Origin: Nocardioides perillae
GTDB taxonomy: Bacteria; Actinomycetota; Actinomycetes; Propionibacteriales; Nocardioidaceae
Length of the DNA: 64,000 nucleotides
Direction: 5' to 3'
Assembly (NCBI RefSeq): GCF_013409425.1
Contig: NZ_JACCAC010000001.1
Span: forward strand, 2,542,001-2,606,000
The position numbers were made by a program, and so were the translations under genes. Position 1 is the first letter of the stretch; each line of letters starts with the position of its first letter. Under the pieces are notes generated by a model. The model worked only from the letters and a program-made list of their open reading frames with translations. It had not been told where the DNA came from and searched no databases. Of the stretch, positions 40,557 through 50,936 are shown piece after piece.

Positions 40557-41098
40557 GCGGCGTCCTCACCTGCCGCGAGGTCGGCGCGCTGCTCGGCGTG
40601 CAGGTGCCGGCGGGCCGCCCGCAGGTCGGCGCGGCGCTGCTTGCGCGCGCGCCGCAGCTCGCGGCGCAGCTCGACGCGCACCCGGTCGCGGGTCTCGGGC
40701 GCGGCCGCCCGGCGTACGCCGTGGGCCAGGGCGGCGGCCTTGACCACCGACTCGCGCAGCACCAGGTCGGCGAAGAGCCGGCCCTCGAGGCGCGCCGGTG
40801 CCGGCGCGGGACCGCCAGGCGCGCGAGGCCGGTCGCCGACGCCGGTGATGACGTACGCCGGCACGCTCGGCCGTGCCGCGTCCGCCGGGTCCGGCTCCGG
40901 CTCCGGCGGGACCTCCCGACCACCGCCCGCGGTCCCGAGGGCGGCGCGCAGCTCGGCGAGGTCGCGGCGCAGCGCAGCGGTCTCGGCCCGGCCGCGCGCG
41001 GCCGCACGACGGGCGGTGACGACGGTCGCGGCGAGGGTGAGCAGGCACGCGCACGCCACCGCGAGAGCGGTGACCGCGAGGATCCCGGGCGCCGTCAT
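40553..41098 (-). CDS. Single-helix membrane protein with basic C-terminus, function unknown
   Basis: A 181-aa protein: N-terminal hydrophobic segment (about 5-28, ILAVTALAVACACLLTLAAT), a short heptad-like charged stretch (RAETAALRRDLAELRAALG), a Pro/Glu linker, then a strongly Arg-rich helical C-terminus (RVRVELRRELRRARKQRRAD). It resembles actinobacterial DUF948-like membrane coiled-coil proteins near alaS, but I would not assign a family firmly. ATG start at 41098. Confidence 0.7.
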   Translation of the reverse strand: MTAPGILAVTALAVACACLLTLAATVVTARRAAARGRAETAALRRDLAELRAALGTAGGGREVPPEPEPDPADAARPSVPAYVITGVGDRPRAPGGPAPAPARLEGRLFADLVLRESVVKAAALAHGVRRAAAPETRDRVRVELRRELRRARKQRRADLRAARRHLHAEQRADLAAGEDAA

Positions 41099-41109
41099 GG
41101 TGCCCGACC

Positions 41110-42534
41110 CTACCCCGCGGGGCGGGTGCCGCCGGACCGGCCGGGACCCGAGCCGCGCACCAGTCGGCGGATGCGCTCCCACCGCTCCTTGACGGCCGCC
41201 TCGGCGCCCAGGGCCGTCGGTCGGTAGTACTCGGCGTCGGCGACCACGTCGGGGGCGTACTGCTGCTCGGCGATGCCGTAGGGCGCGTCGTGGCTGTAGA
41301 GGTAGCCGCCGCCGTGACCCAGGGTCGCGGCCCCGCCGTAGTGCGCGTCGCGCAGGTGGGGCGGGACCGGCCCGATGCGGCCCGCGCGGACGTCGGCCTG
41401 GGCGGCGTCGATGGCCCGGGTGACGGCGTTGGACTTCGGCGCCACCGCCAAGGCGATGGTCGCCTGTGCGAGGTTGAAGCGGGCCTCGGGCATGCCGATC
41501 AGCTGCACCGCCTGCGCCGCGGCCACGGCGGTGGTGAGGGCGGTGGGGTCGGCGAGGCCGACGTCCTCGCTCGCCAGGACGACGAGCCGGCGCGCGATGA
41601 AGCGGGGGTCCTCCCCCGCCTCGACCATGCGCGCGAGGTAGTGCAGCGCGGCGTCCGCGTCGGAGCCCCGCACCGACTTGATGAAGGCGCTGGTCACGTC
41701 GTAGTGCTGGTCCCCCTGGCGGTCGTAGCGCACCGCCGCGCGGTCGACCGCGGTCTCGGTGGTGGCCAGGTCGATGCGGTCGGCACCGGTGGCACGCGCG
41801 GCGCCGGCGGCCGCCTCGAGGTAGGTCAGGGAGCGGCGGGCGTCGCCGCCGGCCAGCCGCACGAGGTGGTCGCGGGCGTCGTCGTCCAGGGAGAAGGCGC
41901 CGGCGAGGCCGCGCTCGTCGACCAGCGCCTGGTCGAGCACCGCGGCGACGTCGTCGTCGGTCAGCGACTCCAGGCGCAGCAGCAGGCTGCGCGAGAGCAG
42001 CGGCGAGATGACCGAGAAGAAGGGGTTCTCGGTGGTGGCGGCCACGAGCGTGACCCAGCGGTTCTCCACGCCGGGGAGCAGCGCGTCCTGCTGGGCCTTG
42101 GAGAAGCGGTGCACCTCGTCGACGAAGAGCACGGTCTCCTCGCCGCTGTGCACCAGCTCGTGGCGCGCCGCGTCGATGGCGGCGCGCACCTCCTTCACGC
42201 CGGCCGACACCGCCGAGACCTCCACGAAGCGGCGCCGGGTCTGCTGGCTCAGGATCGAGGCGATCGTGGTCTTGCCGGTGCCGGGCGGGCCCCACAGCAG
42301 CAACGACATGGGCTGGTCGCCCTCGACCAGGCGGCGCAGCGGCGAGCCCTCGGCCCGCAGCTGCTCCTGGCCGACCAGCTCGTCGAGGGTGCGCGGGCGC
42401 ATCCGCACCGCGAGGGGCGCGGAGGCCGTGGTGTTGGCGCTCAGCGACCCGGCGCCACCACCGGCGCGCGGCCCGGCCGCCCCCGTGGGGACGGCCGGCG
42501 CCGGTGCGTCGAAGAGCCCGTCGTCGTCAACCAC
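41110..42534 (-). CDS. rarA: Replication-associated recombination protein A (RarA/MgsA AAA ATPase)
   Basis: Clamp-loader-like AAA+ ATPase acting at stalled forks, 474 aa. It has [16 protein letters not shown], Walker [12 protein letters not shown], Walker [13 protein letters not shown], sensor ATTENPFF, arginine-finger region LLLRLESL, and the C-terminal MgsA domain ([35 protein letters not shown]). The first 45 residues are low-complexity Ala/Gly. GTG start at 42534; it lies 12 bp after the ABC transporter operon. Confidence 0.97.
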   Translation of the reverse strand: MVDDDGLFDAPAPAVPTGAAGPRAGGGAGSLSANTTASAPLAVRMRPRTLDELVGQEQLRAEGSPLRRLVEGDQPMSLLLWGPPGTGKTTIASILSQQTRRRFVEVSAVSAGVKEVRAAIDAARHELVHSGEETVLFVDEVHRFSKAQQDALLPGVENRWVTLVAATTENPFFSVISPLLSRSLLLRLESLTDDDVAAVLDQALVDERGLAGAFSLDDDARDHLVRLAGGDARRSLTYLEAAAGAARATGADRIDLATTETAVDRAAVRYDRQGDQHYDVTSAFIKSVRGSDADAALHYLARMVEAGEDPRFIARRLVVLASEDVGLADPTALTTAVAAAQAVQLIGMPEARFNLAQATIALAVAPKSNAVTRAIDAAQADVRAGRIGPVPPHLRDAHYGGAATLGHGGGYLYSHDAPYGIAEQQYAPDVVADAEYYRPTALGAEAAVKERWERIRRLVRGSGPGRSGGTRPAG

Positions 42535-42546
42535 GACGACAGGGTG

Positions 42547-43827
42547 TCAGGCGCCCGCCATGGTGCGCCGCTCGAGGTCGAACCAGGTCGAGTCGTAACC
42601 CGGCTTGTTGCCCAGGTCGGTCGCCGGGCCGGCGCCGGGGTCGGGGCTGCCCTGGTCGTCGACACCGAGCAGGCGCGCGGTGACCGGCTTGTCGGGGTGC
42701 TTGCCCAGCTCGCCCGGGAAGTGGCAGGCGACCTTGTGCCGCTGCCCGATCTGCAGCAGCGGCGGCTCGACCTTGGCGCAGATCTCCTGCGCCATCGGGC
42801 ACCGGGTGCGGAAGCGGCAGCCCGAGGGCGGGTTGATCGGGCTCGGCACGTCGCCCTCGAGGCGGATGCGCTCGCGCCGGCCGCCGACCGCTGCCTGCTT
42901 GATGTCGGGCACGGCCGACAGCAGCGCCTGGGTGTAGGGGTGGTGCGGGCGGGAGTAGAGCGTCTCGCGGTCCGCGATCTCGACGATCTTGCCGAGGTAC
43001 ATCACCGCCACCTCGGGGCAGAAGTGCCGCACGACCGCGAGGTCGTGGGCGATGAAGAGGAAGGCGATGTCGAACTCCTTCTGCAGGTCCTGCAGGAGGT
43101 TGATCACCTGGGCCTGGATGGAGACGTCGAGCGCCGAGACCGGCTCGTCGGCCACCAGCAGCTTGGGGTTGAGCGTCAGCGCGCGGGCGATGCCGATGCG
43201 CTGGCGCTGACCCCCGGAGAACTCCGAGGGGTAGCGGTTGTAGTGCTCCGGGTTGAGCCCCACGACCTCGAGCAGCTCCTGCACCCGGTCGAGCACCTTG
43301 TCCTTGGGCACGACGCCGTGCACCAGCAGCGGTGCCCCGACGATCGCGCCGACGGTGTGGCGCGGGTTCAGCGAGGTGTAGGGGTCCTGGAAGATCATCT
43401 GCACGTCGCGGCGGTAGGGCTTCATGCCGCGGTTGGACAGCGTCGCCAGGTCGACGGCCTCGCTGCCGTCGTGGCCGCCGAAGCGCATCGCGCCGCCGGT
43501 CGGCTCGTAGAGCCGGGTGATCAGCCGGCCGGTGGTCGACTTGCCGCAGCCGGACTCGCCGACCAGGCCGAGCGAGCCGCCGCGCGGCACCTGGAAGGAC
43601 ACGCCGTCGACGGCCTGCACGTGGCCGATCGTGCGGCGCACGAGGCCGGAGGACTTCACCGGGAACCACATCTTCAGGTCCTCGACCTCGAGGACCGGGG
43701 GCGCCGTCGGGTCGAGCCGGCTCGGGGCGTGCGGCTCGAGGACGTGCTGCAGCGCCTCGGCCGAGTCGAGCTCGGCGGGGCTCACTGCGGGGCCCGCCTC
43801 CGGGCTGCGGTCGGACGTCTGGGACAT
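42547..43827 (-). CDS. Dipeptide/oligopeptide ABC transporter ATP-binding protein (DppF/OppF type)
   Basis: Second of two ATPase subunits energising peptide import, 426 aa. Walker [11 protein letters not shown]-loop [12 protein letters not shown], signature [16 protein letters not shown], Walker [15 protein letters not shown] and H-loop IAHDLAVV are intact. The C-terminal oligopeptide-transporter extension carries the cysteine-rich motif [19 protein letters not shown] (an iron-sulfur-like segment). It has long N- and C-terminal extensions of about 40 residues. The ATG overlaps the other ATPase by one base. Confidence 0.95.
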   Translation of the reverse strand: MSQTSDRSPEAGPAVSPAELDSAEALQHVLEPHAPSRLDPTAPPVLEVEDLKMWFPVKSSGLVRRTIGHVQAVDGVSFQVPRGGSLGLVGESGCGKSTTGRLITRLYEPTGGAMRFGGHDGSEAVDLATLSNRGMKPYRRDVQMIFQDPYTSLNPRHTVGAIVGAPLLVHGVVPKDKVLDRVQELLEVVGLNPEHYNRYPSEFSGGQRQRIGIARALTLNPKLLVADEPVSALDVSIQAQVINLLQDLQKEFDIAFLFIAHDLAVVRHFCPEVAVMYLGKIVEIADRETLYSRPHHPYTQALLSAVPDIKQAAVGGRRERIRLEGDVPSPINPPSGCRFRTRCPMAQEICAKVEPPLLQIGQRHKVACHFPGELGKHPDKPVTARLLGVDDQGSPDPGAGPATDLGNKPGYDSTWFDLERRTMAGA

Positions 43828-44945
43828 CACGCCTCCTTCGACGCGGCCGCGGCGGCGTCGGGGTCGATCACGGGGAGCACCTCGGAGAGGAAGACCCGGT
43901 CGGGGTCGGTGAGGTGGCAGCGCTTGAGGTGCCCGGGGCCGCGCCCGCCGGGGGCGAGGGCGGGCAGCTCGGTGACGCAGCGGTCGCCCTCCACCTTGTC
44001 CTGGTGCACGCACCGCGGGTGGAAGGGGCACCCCGTGGGCGGGGCCAGCAGGCTCGGCGGGTTGCCGGGGATCGGCACCAGGCGCGAGTCGGTCGAGGCC
44101 GTCACGTCGGGCACGCTCGAGAGCAGGCCCCAGGTGTAGGGCATCTCGGGGTGGGTCAGGATCTCCTTGCCCGCGCCGTACTCGACGCAGCGCCCGGAGT
44201 ACATCACCAGCACGTCGTCGGCCACCTCGGCGATGACGCCGAGGTCGTGGGTGATCATGATGATCGCGGAGTCGAACTCGCGCTGCAGGTCCTGCAGCAG
44301 GTCGAGGATCTGCGCCTGCACCGTCACGTCGAGCGCGGTGGTCGGCTCGTCGGCGATGAGCAGCGACGGGTCGTTGATGAGGCCCATCGCGATCATGGCC
44401 CGCTGGCGCATGCCGCCGGAGAACTGGTGCGGGAAGTCGTCGGCGCGGCGGTCGGGCTGCGGGATGCCCACCCGGTCGAGCATCTCGACGGCGCGGCGGC
44501 GCGCCTCGCGCTTCGTGGCCTTCGGGTGGTGGGCGAGGTAGGCCTCCGCGAGCTGGCCACCCACCTTGTAGAAGGGGTGCAGCGCCGCCAGGGCGTCCTG
44601 GAAGATCATCGCCATCGCGTTGCCGCGCAGCGTGCGCATCCGGTCCTCGCCCAGGCCCACGACCTCCTGGCCGTCGACCTTGATCGAGCCCGTGATGCGC
44701 GAGCGCTTCGGGTCGTGCAGCCCCATGACCGCCATCGACGACACGGACTTCCCGGAGCCGGACTCCCCCACGATGCCGAGGGTCTTGCCCTTCTCGACGG
44801 TGTAGGACAGGCCCTGGACGGCGGTCAGCCACCCGTCGCCGGTCGGGAACTGCACGGTCAGGTCCTCGACGACGAGGAACGGGTCACCCGAGGGGCGCCG
44901 GGTCGCGGCGCCCGCCGAGGTGGGCTGGCGGTCCAGCTGGGTCAC
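43827..44945 (-). CDS. Dipeptide/oligopeptide ABC transporter ATP-binding protein (DppD/OppD type)
   Basis: First ATPase subunit, 372 aa. Walker [23 protein letters not shown]-loop, [15 protein letters not shown] signature, Walker [15 protein letters not shown] and ITHDLGV H-loop. The C-terminal motif [18 protein letters not shown] ends in the usual cysteine cluster. The GTG at 44945 overlaps the permease by 4 bp. Confidence 0.95.
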   Translation of the reverse strand: MTQLDRQPTSAGAATRRPSGDPFLVVEDLTVQFPTGDGWLTAVQGLSYTVEKGKTLGIVGESGSGKSVSSMAVMGLHDPKRSRITGSIKVDGQEVVGLGEDRMRTLRGNAMAMIFQDALAALHPFYKVGGQLAEAYLAHHPKATKREARRRAVEMLDRVGIPQPDRRADDFPHQFSGGMRQRAMIAMGLINDPSLLIADEPTTALDVTVQAQILDLLQDLQREFDSAIIMITHDLGVIAEVADDVLVMYSGRCVEYGAGKEILTHPEMPYTWGLLSSVPDVTASTDSRLVPIPGNPPSLLAPPTGCPFHPRCVHQDKVEGDRCVTELPALAPGGRGPGHLKRCHLTDPDRVFLSEVLPVIDPDAAAAASKEA

Positions 44946-45952
44946 GAGAGCCTCACACGGGGGTCGAGGATGCTGTAGACGACGTCGACCAGCAGGTTGC
45001 TGGTGATGATGATGACGGCGCCGAAGAGGGCGGCCGCCTGCACGATCGGCAGGTCGCGCGTGCCGACGGCGGCGAGGGCCCACAGGCCGATGCCGTTGAT
45101 GTCGAAGATGCGCTCGGTGAAGATCGTGCCGGCGAAGAGCACGCCGATGTCGATGCCGAAGATCGTGACCACCGGCACCAGCGCGGCGCGCAGGCCGTGC
45201 TTGTAGACCACCGTGCGCGTCGGGAGGCCCTTGGCCTTCGCCGTGCGGATGTAGTCCTCGCCCAGGGTCTCGACCATGGCACCGCGCGTGAAGCGGGTGT
45301 ACTGCGTCGCACCGAAGATGCCCAGCGCCACCCAGGCCAGCAACATGCCGGTGAACCACCTGGCAGGGTTCTCCGTGATCGGGAAGTAGCCGGTGTCGCT
45401 GATGACCGGCACCTCGTTGATGACGGTGGCGTAGAGGAAGATCAGCAGCGCGAAGAGGTAGTAGGGCACCGAGTTCAAGATGAGGAACGAGCTCACCAGG
45501 GCCTTGTCGGCGAGGGTGCCACGGCGCCGCGCCGCGGCCACGCCGATCGGCACGCCGAAGAGCAGGTAGAGCGCCCCACCGCCGATGGCGACCGAGGCGG
45601 TCGCGGGGAGCCGGGACTTCAGCTCCTCCCAGACGGGGGCGCGGGTGGTGTAGGCGTAGCCCAGGCAGGGCGCGTCGCACTGGTAGACCAGCTGCTCGCT
45701 GAAGGCGATCTCGCGCCCGGCGACGACGCCCTTGAGGAACTGGCCGTACTGGTCGAGCATCGGCTGGTCGTAGCCGAGCGCCCGCTCGAAGCGCTCCAGC
45801 GCCTCGGGTGAGCACCGGTTGCTGGTGTCGCGCTCGCAGATCGGCTGTGCCGGGCTCGACGGCCCGTACCAGAACAGCGCGAAGATCGCGAGGGACATCA
45901 GCAGGATGACGAGGAAGCCGGCGAGCGCCCGCTTCACGACGTAGGCGAACAT
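44942..45952 (-). CDS. Dipeptide/oligopeptide ABC transporter permease (DppB type)
   Basis: A 336-aa inner-membrane permease with six predicted helices. The N-terminal helix is VVKRALAGFLVILLMSLAIF and the cytoplasmic EAA-like loop is DYIRTAKAKGLPTRTVVYKH. A large periplasmic loop after helix 1 (about 30-110) contains several cysteines (ERDTSNRCS, QCDAPC). It is preceded by a strong hairpin separating it from the binding-protein gene. Confidence 0.94.
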   Translation of the reverse strand: MFAYVVKRALAGFLVILLMSLAIFALFWYGPSSPAQPICERDTSNRCSPEALERFERALGYDQPMLDQYGQFLKGVVAGREIAFSEQLVYQCDAPCLGYAYTTRAPVWEELKSRLPATASVAIGGGALYLLFGVPIGVAAARRRGTLADKALVSSFLILNSVPYYLFALLIFLYATVINEVPVISDTGYFPITENPARWFTGMLLAWVALGIFGATQYTRFTRGAMVETLGEDYIRTAKAKGLPTRTVVYKHGLRAALVPVVTIFGIDIGVLFAGTIFTERIFDINGIGLWALAAVGTRDLPIVQAAALFGAVIIITSNLLVDVVYSILDPRVRLS

Positions 45953-45979
45953 CTGCTCCTGCTCTCGGGTCCTTCGTGG

Positions 45980-46024
45980 CTGTCGGGTGAGGGCCTCCCG
46001 GTCCGGGAGGCCCCCACCCGACAG
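45980..46024 (-). terminator. 45-nt near-perfect hairpin between the binding-protein and permease genes
   Basis: CTGTCGGGTG pairs with CACCCGACAG, and inside it GGGCCTCCCGG pairs with CCGGGAGGCCC. The 21-bp symmetric stem has a single A-C mismatch and a tiny loop. It sits in the 118-bp gap between the solute-binding protein stop (46071) and the permease start (45952). There is no U-tract; likely a partial terminator or 3'-end stabiliser that raises binding-protein mRNA over the permease and ATPase mRNA. Confidence 0.8.
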
Positions 46025-46070
46025 CGGTGGTCGTGAACCGGCTCAGGTCGAGCCGGTCACCGGGCGTGCG

Positions 46071-47819
46071 TCACTGGGTGACGAAGAGGCCCTTGTAGTA
46101 CGGGGCACCGATCGCGCCGTCGCCGACGCCGTTGCCGATCTTCTCGCCGAACATGAACAGGTCGTTGCGGAAGGCCGTGGGGATGATCGGGAAGTACTCC
46201 GTCTGCATCTCCTCGTCGATCGCGCCCCACTCGGCGGCCTGCTCCTCGAGCGGCAGGTTGACGACGTTCTCCATGCGCTCGTCGAGCGCGGGCTCGGAGA
46301 AGCCACCGGTGTTGTAGGTGGCGTCCGTCTTCGTCAGCGGCGGGATCATCGTCAGGCCGGAGGGCCAGTCGGAGCACCAGTTGACGCCGCGCAGGTTGAG
46401 GCTCTGGTTGACCTTGTTGTCGGGGTCGAGCCAGGTGTTGTAGGGCGAGTCCTGGGTCGGGATCGCGGTGACCTTGAAGCCGGCCTCCTCGAGACCCGCG
46501 GTCAGCTGCTTCTGGGCCTCGACCTGCAGCGGGTCGGACTCGAAGTAGATCATGCGCAGCTCGTACTCGCCGGGCTCGTAGCCCTCCTCGGCCAGCAGCT
46601 CCTTGGCCCGCTCGGGCTGGTAGGTGATCTGCTCACCGTCGACGAAGTAGTCCGGCTTGCCGGCCATGCCCGGGGGCATGATCGAGTTGGCGGGGACGCG
46701 GGTCACGCCGGGGACCTCACCCGAGGTCAGCCAGACGTTCTCGTAGTCGTAGCCGTAGGCGATCGCCTTGCGGATGTTGAGGGTGGTCTTCTCGTACACG
46801 GGGTACAGGAAGCTCGTGCACTGCGAGGACTGCTGGACCAGGCGGTCTTCGAGCTCCTGGCTGATGCGCGCGTAGTTCGCCGAGCCGGCACCGGTCGAGA
46901 CCGCGGTCTGCGAGTCGGTGTTGCCGCTCAGGAAGATCTGGTCGACGGTGTTCTGGTCGGCCTCGAACTTGAAGATGTAGCGGTCCGGGTACTGCGTGCG
47001 GGCCGGGTCGCTGGCGGGGTCCCACTGCTCGTTGCGGACGAGCACGAGCTCCTCGGTGGGCCGGAACGACTCGATCTTGTAGGGACCGGTCGACAGCGGC
47101 TTCTGGCCGTAGGCCGGCGGGTTCGAGACCTTGCCGGTGGGCACGGGGCCCATGGCCATGAAGGCGCCCCAGTAGTCCATGTCGGGGAACGGCTTGGACA
47201 TCTCGATGATGACGTCGTTGCCCTCGGCCCGGACGGACTCGTAGTCCTCGTTGGGCTCGGTGTAAGGGCCCTGGTACTCGTCGGCGCCGGCGAAGTAGGC
47301 GGCGGAGTACTCGGTGCCGGGGCCACCGGGGAAGGTCTCGACGTCGAGCGAGCGCTTGATGCCGAAGGCGACCTCCTCGGCGGTGACGGGCTTGCCGTCC
47401 TCCCACGTCGCGTCGTCACGGATCGTGAACGTCCACTGCGTGAAGTCCTCGTTGGGCGTGCCGAGGTCGGTCGCCAGGTCGGGGACCAGGACCATCTCGC
47501 CGTCGTCGTTGCGCTTGTACTGCGTCAGCGAGCGGGTGGTGAGGGCCTGCTGGATCGAGTTGCCGGTCACGGACCAGCCCTCGGTCGGGTCGAGGGTGTC
47601 GGGACCCGGGTCGCCGGGGAGGTAGACCGTGACGGTCCCGCCCTCGGTGGCGCCCTCGATCTCGACCGGGCCGGTGGCCTCGGCGTCCTTCGAGCCGCCG
47701 TCCTGCTCTCCGAACTCGCGCTCCGTCGTGGTCCCGCTGCCGCCGTTGCCGCCGCCACAGGCAGCGAGGGCGAGCATGGAGGTACCGACGACGAAGGCAA
47801 GAGGCTTGCTTCGCTTCAT
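46071..47819 (-). CDS. Solute-binding lipoprotein, family 5 (peptide ABC transporter)
   Basis: Extracytoplasmic receptor of the peptide importer, 582 aa. The lipoprotein signal ends LALAAC with C21, followed by a Gly/Ser/Thr linker. The family-5 core begins near residue 55 (TVTVYLPGDPGPDTLDP). ATG start at 47819 with AGAAAGG 8-14 nt upstream. It lies between the two permease genes (order C-receptor-B-D-F). Confidence 0.95.
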   Translation of the reverse strand: MKRSKPLAFVVGTSMLALAACGGGNGGSGTTTEREFGEQDGGSKDAEATGPVEIEGATEGGTVTVYLPGDPGPDTLDPTEGWSVTGNSIQQALTTRSLTQYKRNDDGEMVLVPDLATDLGTPNEDFTQWTFTIRDDATWEDGKPVTAEEVAFGIKRSLDVETFPGGPGTEYSAAYFAGADEYQGPYTEPNEDYESVRAEGNDVIIEMSKPFPDMDYWGAFMAMGPVPTGKVSNPPAYGQKPLSTGPYKIESFRPTEELVLVRNEQWDPASDPARTQYPDRYIFKFEADQNTVDQIFLSGNTDSQTAVSTGAGSANYARISQELEDRLVQQSSQCTSFLYPVYEKTTLNIRKAIAYGYDYENVWLTSGEVPGVTRVPANSIMPPGMAGKPDYFVDGEQITYQPERAKELLAEEGYEPGEYELRMIYFESDPLQVEAQKQLTAGLEEAGFKVTAIPTQDSPYNTWLDPDNKVNQSLNLRGVNWCSDWPSGLTMIPPLTKTDATYNTGGFSEPALDERMENVVNLPLEEQAAEWGAIDEEMQTEYFPIIPTAFRNDLFMFGEKIGNGVGDGAIGAPYYKGLFVTQ

Positions 47820-47885
47820 CGTGTCCAGCCTTTCTGGGTTGTGTCGTGCGGCCGGGTGCGCCGACCAGTCACGTCTGTCGCCGGC

Positions 47886-48941
47886 TCAGCGGCGGGTCTT
47901 GGGGTCCAGGGCGTCGCGGATGGCGTCGCCGAGGAGGTTGAGCGCGATGACCAGCACGACGATGCCGATCAGCGGCTGCCACAGGAAGAGCGGGTAGAGC
48001 TCGAAGTACTGGGTGGCGCGGAGGATGGTCTGGCCCCAGGACTGCCCCGTCGTGATGCCGAGGCCGAGGTAGGCCAGGGCCGCCTCCGAGGCGACGAAGA
48101 CCGGCAGCATCAGCGAGACCGAGACCACGATCGGTGCGGCGAGGTTGGGCAGCAGCTCCTTGGTCAGGATGCGCCGGGTCGGCATGCCGAGCACGCGGGC
48201 GGCCTGCACGAACTCGCGCTCGCGCAGCGACAGCACCTCGCCGCGCACGAGGCGGGCGACGCTCATCCAGCCGAAGCCGGCCAGGATCGCCACGAGCCCC
48301 CAGAACTGCACCCGGGCGTAGAGCTCGGGGTTGATCGCGAACCGCTGGTTGATGATCGGGGCGAGGACCAGCGCGGCGAGCAGGAAGGGGATGGTGAGGA
48401 AGAAGTCGATGACGAAGGACACGATCCGGTCGACCCAGCCGCCGAGGAAGCCGGCGAGCAGGCCCAGGGTCACGCCGATGAGGGTGGCGAAGAGGGTCGC
48501 CATGCCGGCGACGCTGAGCGACGTGCGCGCGCCGTAGAGCCAGAAGGCCAGGTTGTCGTTGCCGCTCTGCGGCGCCAGGCCGAAGGGGTGGTCGGGGTCG
48601 AATCCGCCGTTGGGCGGGCCCTCCAGCGGCAGCAGCGTGGTGATGTCGAGGACCTCGGTGGGCCGGCCGCGCTCGAGCGAGACGCCCACGAGGTCGCAGA
48701 TGACGCCGGCGAAGACCGCCAGGAAGACGAAGATCCCCACGATGACCAGGCAGAGCAGCGCGACCTTGTCGTGCAGCAGCCGGTCGGCGGCGATGCGCAG
48801 CGGGGAGCGGCCCTCGACACCCGCAGACGTGCGGGCCTCCTTCTTCCGGTCGCGACGGCCGGCCCGGCCGCTGGTGGGCGGCTCGGCGCCGGTGGCGCCG
48901 CTCTCACGCTCGAGCGGTGTGCCTCCAGCCGGTGTCGACAT
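47886..48941 (-). CDS. Dipeptide/oligopeptide ABC transporter permease (DppC type)
   Basis: A 351-aa inner-membrane permease, first gene of the transporter operon. A basic N-terminal cytoplasmic tail (about 1-55, GRRDRKKEART) precedes helix 1 (VALLCLVIVGIFVFLAVFAGVI). The EAA loop is REFVQAARVLGMPTRRILTKE. Its N-terminus starts at the ATG at 48941 with GGGGAG just upstream. Confidence 0.94.
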   Translation of the reverse strand: MSTPAGGTPLERESGATGAEPPTSGRAGRRDRKKEARTSAGVEGRSPLRIAADRLLHDKVALLCLVIVGIFVFLAVFAGVICDLVGVSLERGRPTEVLDITTLLPLEGPPNGGFDPDHPFGLAPQSGNDNLAFWLYGARTSLSVAGMATLFATLIGVTLGLLAGFLGGWVDRIVSFVIDFFLTIPFLLAALVLAPIINQRFAINPELYARVQFWGLVAILAGFGWMSVARLVRGEVLSLREREFVQAARVLGMPTRRILTKELLPNLAAPIVVSVSLMLPVFVASEAALAYLGLGITTGQSWGQTILRATQYFELYPLFLWQPLIGIVVLVIALNLLGDAIRDALDPKTRR

Positions 48942-49026
48942 GCTCTCCCCATCACTTCGGCGGGTGGCCCCGCGAGGCGCCCCGAGAGGGGCGTCGTACG
49001 TCGTGGCGCAGCCCGCGCCGACGGCG

Positions 49027-49032
49027 ACTCTA
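49027..49032 (-). promoter_or_regulatory. Predicted -10 element (TAGAGT) of the peptide transporter operon
   Basis: TAGAGT lies 85 bp before the first permease start. The 10-bp palindrome ACTCGCGAGT (49058-49067) sits about 26 bp upstream of it and could be an operator, but no regulator gene is adjacent. Confidence 0.4.
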
Positions 49033-49115
49033 GGTGCTGCCGACCCCGGGGACGATCACTCGCGAGTAACGATCCGGACACGACGACCGGGCCCCACCGC
49101 GGGGTGGGACGCCGA

Positions 49116-49144
49116 CGGCCGGGCCCCGCGAGGGGACCCGGCCG
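49116..49144 (-). terminator. GC hairpin downstream of hisS-aspS
   Basis: CGGCCGGG-CCCC pairs with GGGG-A-CCCGGCCG (12 bp, one bulge, GCGA loop), 20 nt after the aspS stop. A second hairpin (CCCACC/GGTGGG, 49093-49108) follows. They separate aspS from the peptide transporter operon. Confidence 0.65.
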
Positions 49145-49163
49145 CGGCGCGACGTGCCGCAGG

Positions 49164-50936
49164 TCAGGCCGTCGGCGCGCCGGCCTGCTGCGGACGGGCG
49201 TCGACGCCGGCCTCCTTGCGCTGCTGCGCGGTGATCGGGGCCGGGGCCGCGGTGAGCGGGTCGAAGCCGCCGCCCGACTTGGGGAAGGCGATGACGTCGC
49301 GGATGGAGTCGCTGCCGGCCAGCAGCGCCACGATCCGGTCCCAGCCGAAGGCGATGCCGCCGTGCGGCGGCGCGCCGTACTTGAAGGCGTCGAGGAGGAA
49401 GCCGAACTTCTCCTGCGCCTCCTCCTCCTCGATCCCCATCACCGCGAACACGCGCTTCTGCACGTCCTCGCGGTGGATGCGGATGGAGCCGCCGCCGATC
49501 TCGTTGCCGTTGCAGACGATGTCGTAGGCCCACGCCAGGGCGCTGCCGGGGTCGGAGTCGAAGGTCTCGAGGTCCTTCGGCGAGGTGAAGGCGTGGTGCA
49601 CCGCGGTCCACGCACCCGAGCCCACCGCGACGTCGCCGGCGGCCGTGGCGTCGCCGGTCGGCTCGAAGAGCGGGGCGTCGACGACCCACAGGAAGCTCCA
49701 CGCGTCCTCGTCGATGAGCCCGCAGCGGCGCCCGACCTCGAGGCGCGCCGCGCCGAGCAGTGCCCGGCTCGGCTTGGCGGCGCCGGCGGCGAAGAACACG
49801 CAGTCCCCCGGCTCGGCGCCGACGTGCGCGGCGAGCCCGGCCGCCTCGGTCTCGCTGATGTTCTTGGCGACCGGGCCGGTGAGGGTCCCGTCCTCCTGCA
49901 CCAGCACGTAGGCCAGCCCGCGGGCGCCGCGCTGCTTGGCCCACTCCTGCCACGCGTCGAGCTGCTTGCGGGGCTGGCCGGCGCCGCCCGGCATCACGAC
50001 CGCGCCGACGTAGTCGGCCTGGAAGACCCGGAAGGGCGTGTCGCGGAAGTAGTCGGTGCACTCGACCAGCTCCTGACCCATGCGCAGGTCGGGCTTGTCG
50101 CTGCCGTAGCGCGCCATCGCCTCGGCGTAGGTCATGCGCGGCAGCGGCGTGGGCACCTCGTGGCCGACCAGCGCCCACAGCGCGGTGAGGATCTCCTCGG
50201 CGACCGCGATGACGTCGTCCTGCTCGACGAAGCTCATCTCGAGGTCGAGCTGGGTGAACTCGGGCTGGCGGTCGGCGCGGAAGTCCTCGTCGCGGTAGCA
50301 CCGGGCGATCTGGAAGTAGCGCTCCATGCCGGCGACCATGAGCAGCTGCTTGAAGAGCTGGGGGCTCTGCGGCAGGGCGTACCAGCTGCCGGGCTGCAGC
50401 CGGGCGGGCACCAGGAAGTCGCGGGCGCCCTCGGGGGTCGAGCGGGTCAGCGTCGGGGTCTCGACCTCGACGAAGTCGTGGCGGTCGAGCACGTCGCGGG
50501 CGGCCTTGTTGACCTTGCTGCGCAGGCGCAGCGCGGCGCCGGGGCCGCTGCGGCGCAGGTCGAGGTAGCGGTGACGCAGCCGCGCCTCCTCCCCCACGTC
50601 GACGTGGTCGTCGATGGGGAACGGCAGCGGCGCGGCGGCGCTGAGCACCTCGAGCTCGTCGGTGATCACCTCGACCTCGCCGGTGGGCAGGGCCGGGTTG
50701 GCGTTGCCCTCGGGCCTCAGGGCCACCTCGCCGGTGACCTTGAGGCAGTACTCGTTGCGCAGCGCGTGGGCCACCTCCTCGTCGCGGACGACGACCTGGA
50801 CGACGCCGCTGGCCTCGCGCAGGTCGAGGAAGGCGACGCCGCCGTGGTCGCGGCGGCGCGCGACCCAGCCGGCGAGGGTGACGGTCTGGCCGACGTGCTC
50901 CGGGCGCAGGGCGCCGGCGTCGTGGGTGCGGATCAC
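49164..50936 (-). CDS. aspS: Aspartyl-tRNA synthetase
   Basis: Class IIb synthetase, 590 aa with an N-terminal OB anticodon domain ([20 protein letters not shown]). Motif 2 reads [21 protein letters not shown], and motif 3 reads [19 protein letters not shown] insertion domain occupies about 290-420. An anticodon-binding domain of bacterial, not archaeal, type is seen; the window does not decide whether it is discriminating or also charges tRNA-Asn. GTG start at 50936 overlaps hisS by 4 bp. Confidence 0.97.
   Translation of the reverse strand: MIRTHDAGALRPEHVGQTVTLAGWVARRRDHGGVAFLDLREASGVVQVVVRDEEVAHALRNEYCLKVTGEVALRPEGNANPALPTGEVEVITDELEVLSAAAPLPFPIDDHVDVGEEARLRHRYLDLRRSGPGAALRLRSKVNKAARDVLDRHDFVEVETPTLTRSTPEGARDFLVPARLQPGSWYALPQSPQLFKQLLMVAGMERYFQIARCYRDEDFRADRQPEFTQLDLEMSFVEQDDVIAVAEEILTALWALVGHEVPTPLPRMTYAEAMARYGSDKPDLRMGQELVECTDYFRDTPFRVFQADYVGAVVMPGGAGQPRKQLDAWQEWAKQRGARGLAYVLVQEDGTLTGPVAKNISETEAAGLAAHVGAEPGDCVFFAAGAAKPSRALLGAARLEVGRRCGLIDEDAWSFLWVVDAPLFEPTGDATAAGDVAVGSGAWTAVHHAFTSPKDLETFDSDPGSALAWAYDIVCNGNEIGGGSIRIHREDVQKRVFAVMGIEEEEAQEKFGFLLDAFKYGAPPHGGIAFGWDRIVALLAGSDSIRDVIAFPKSGGGFDPLTAAPAPITAQQRKEAGVDARPQQAGAPTA

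Noticed and set aside
36331..40743. 1470-codon open frame on the plus strand over mltG-alaS
   Set aside because: Shadow of minus-strand genes: composition is His/Glu/Val/Arg-biased noise, no domain, and alaS with all motifs is on the other strand. The same applies to long plus-strand frames at 15489-19145, 45987-51110 and 55379-59266.
42547..48941. Peptide transporter operon as a mobile island
   Set aside because: No integrase, attachment repeats or composition shift; being an insertion relative to other genomes is possible but cannot be shown from this sequence.
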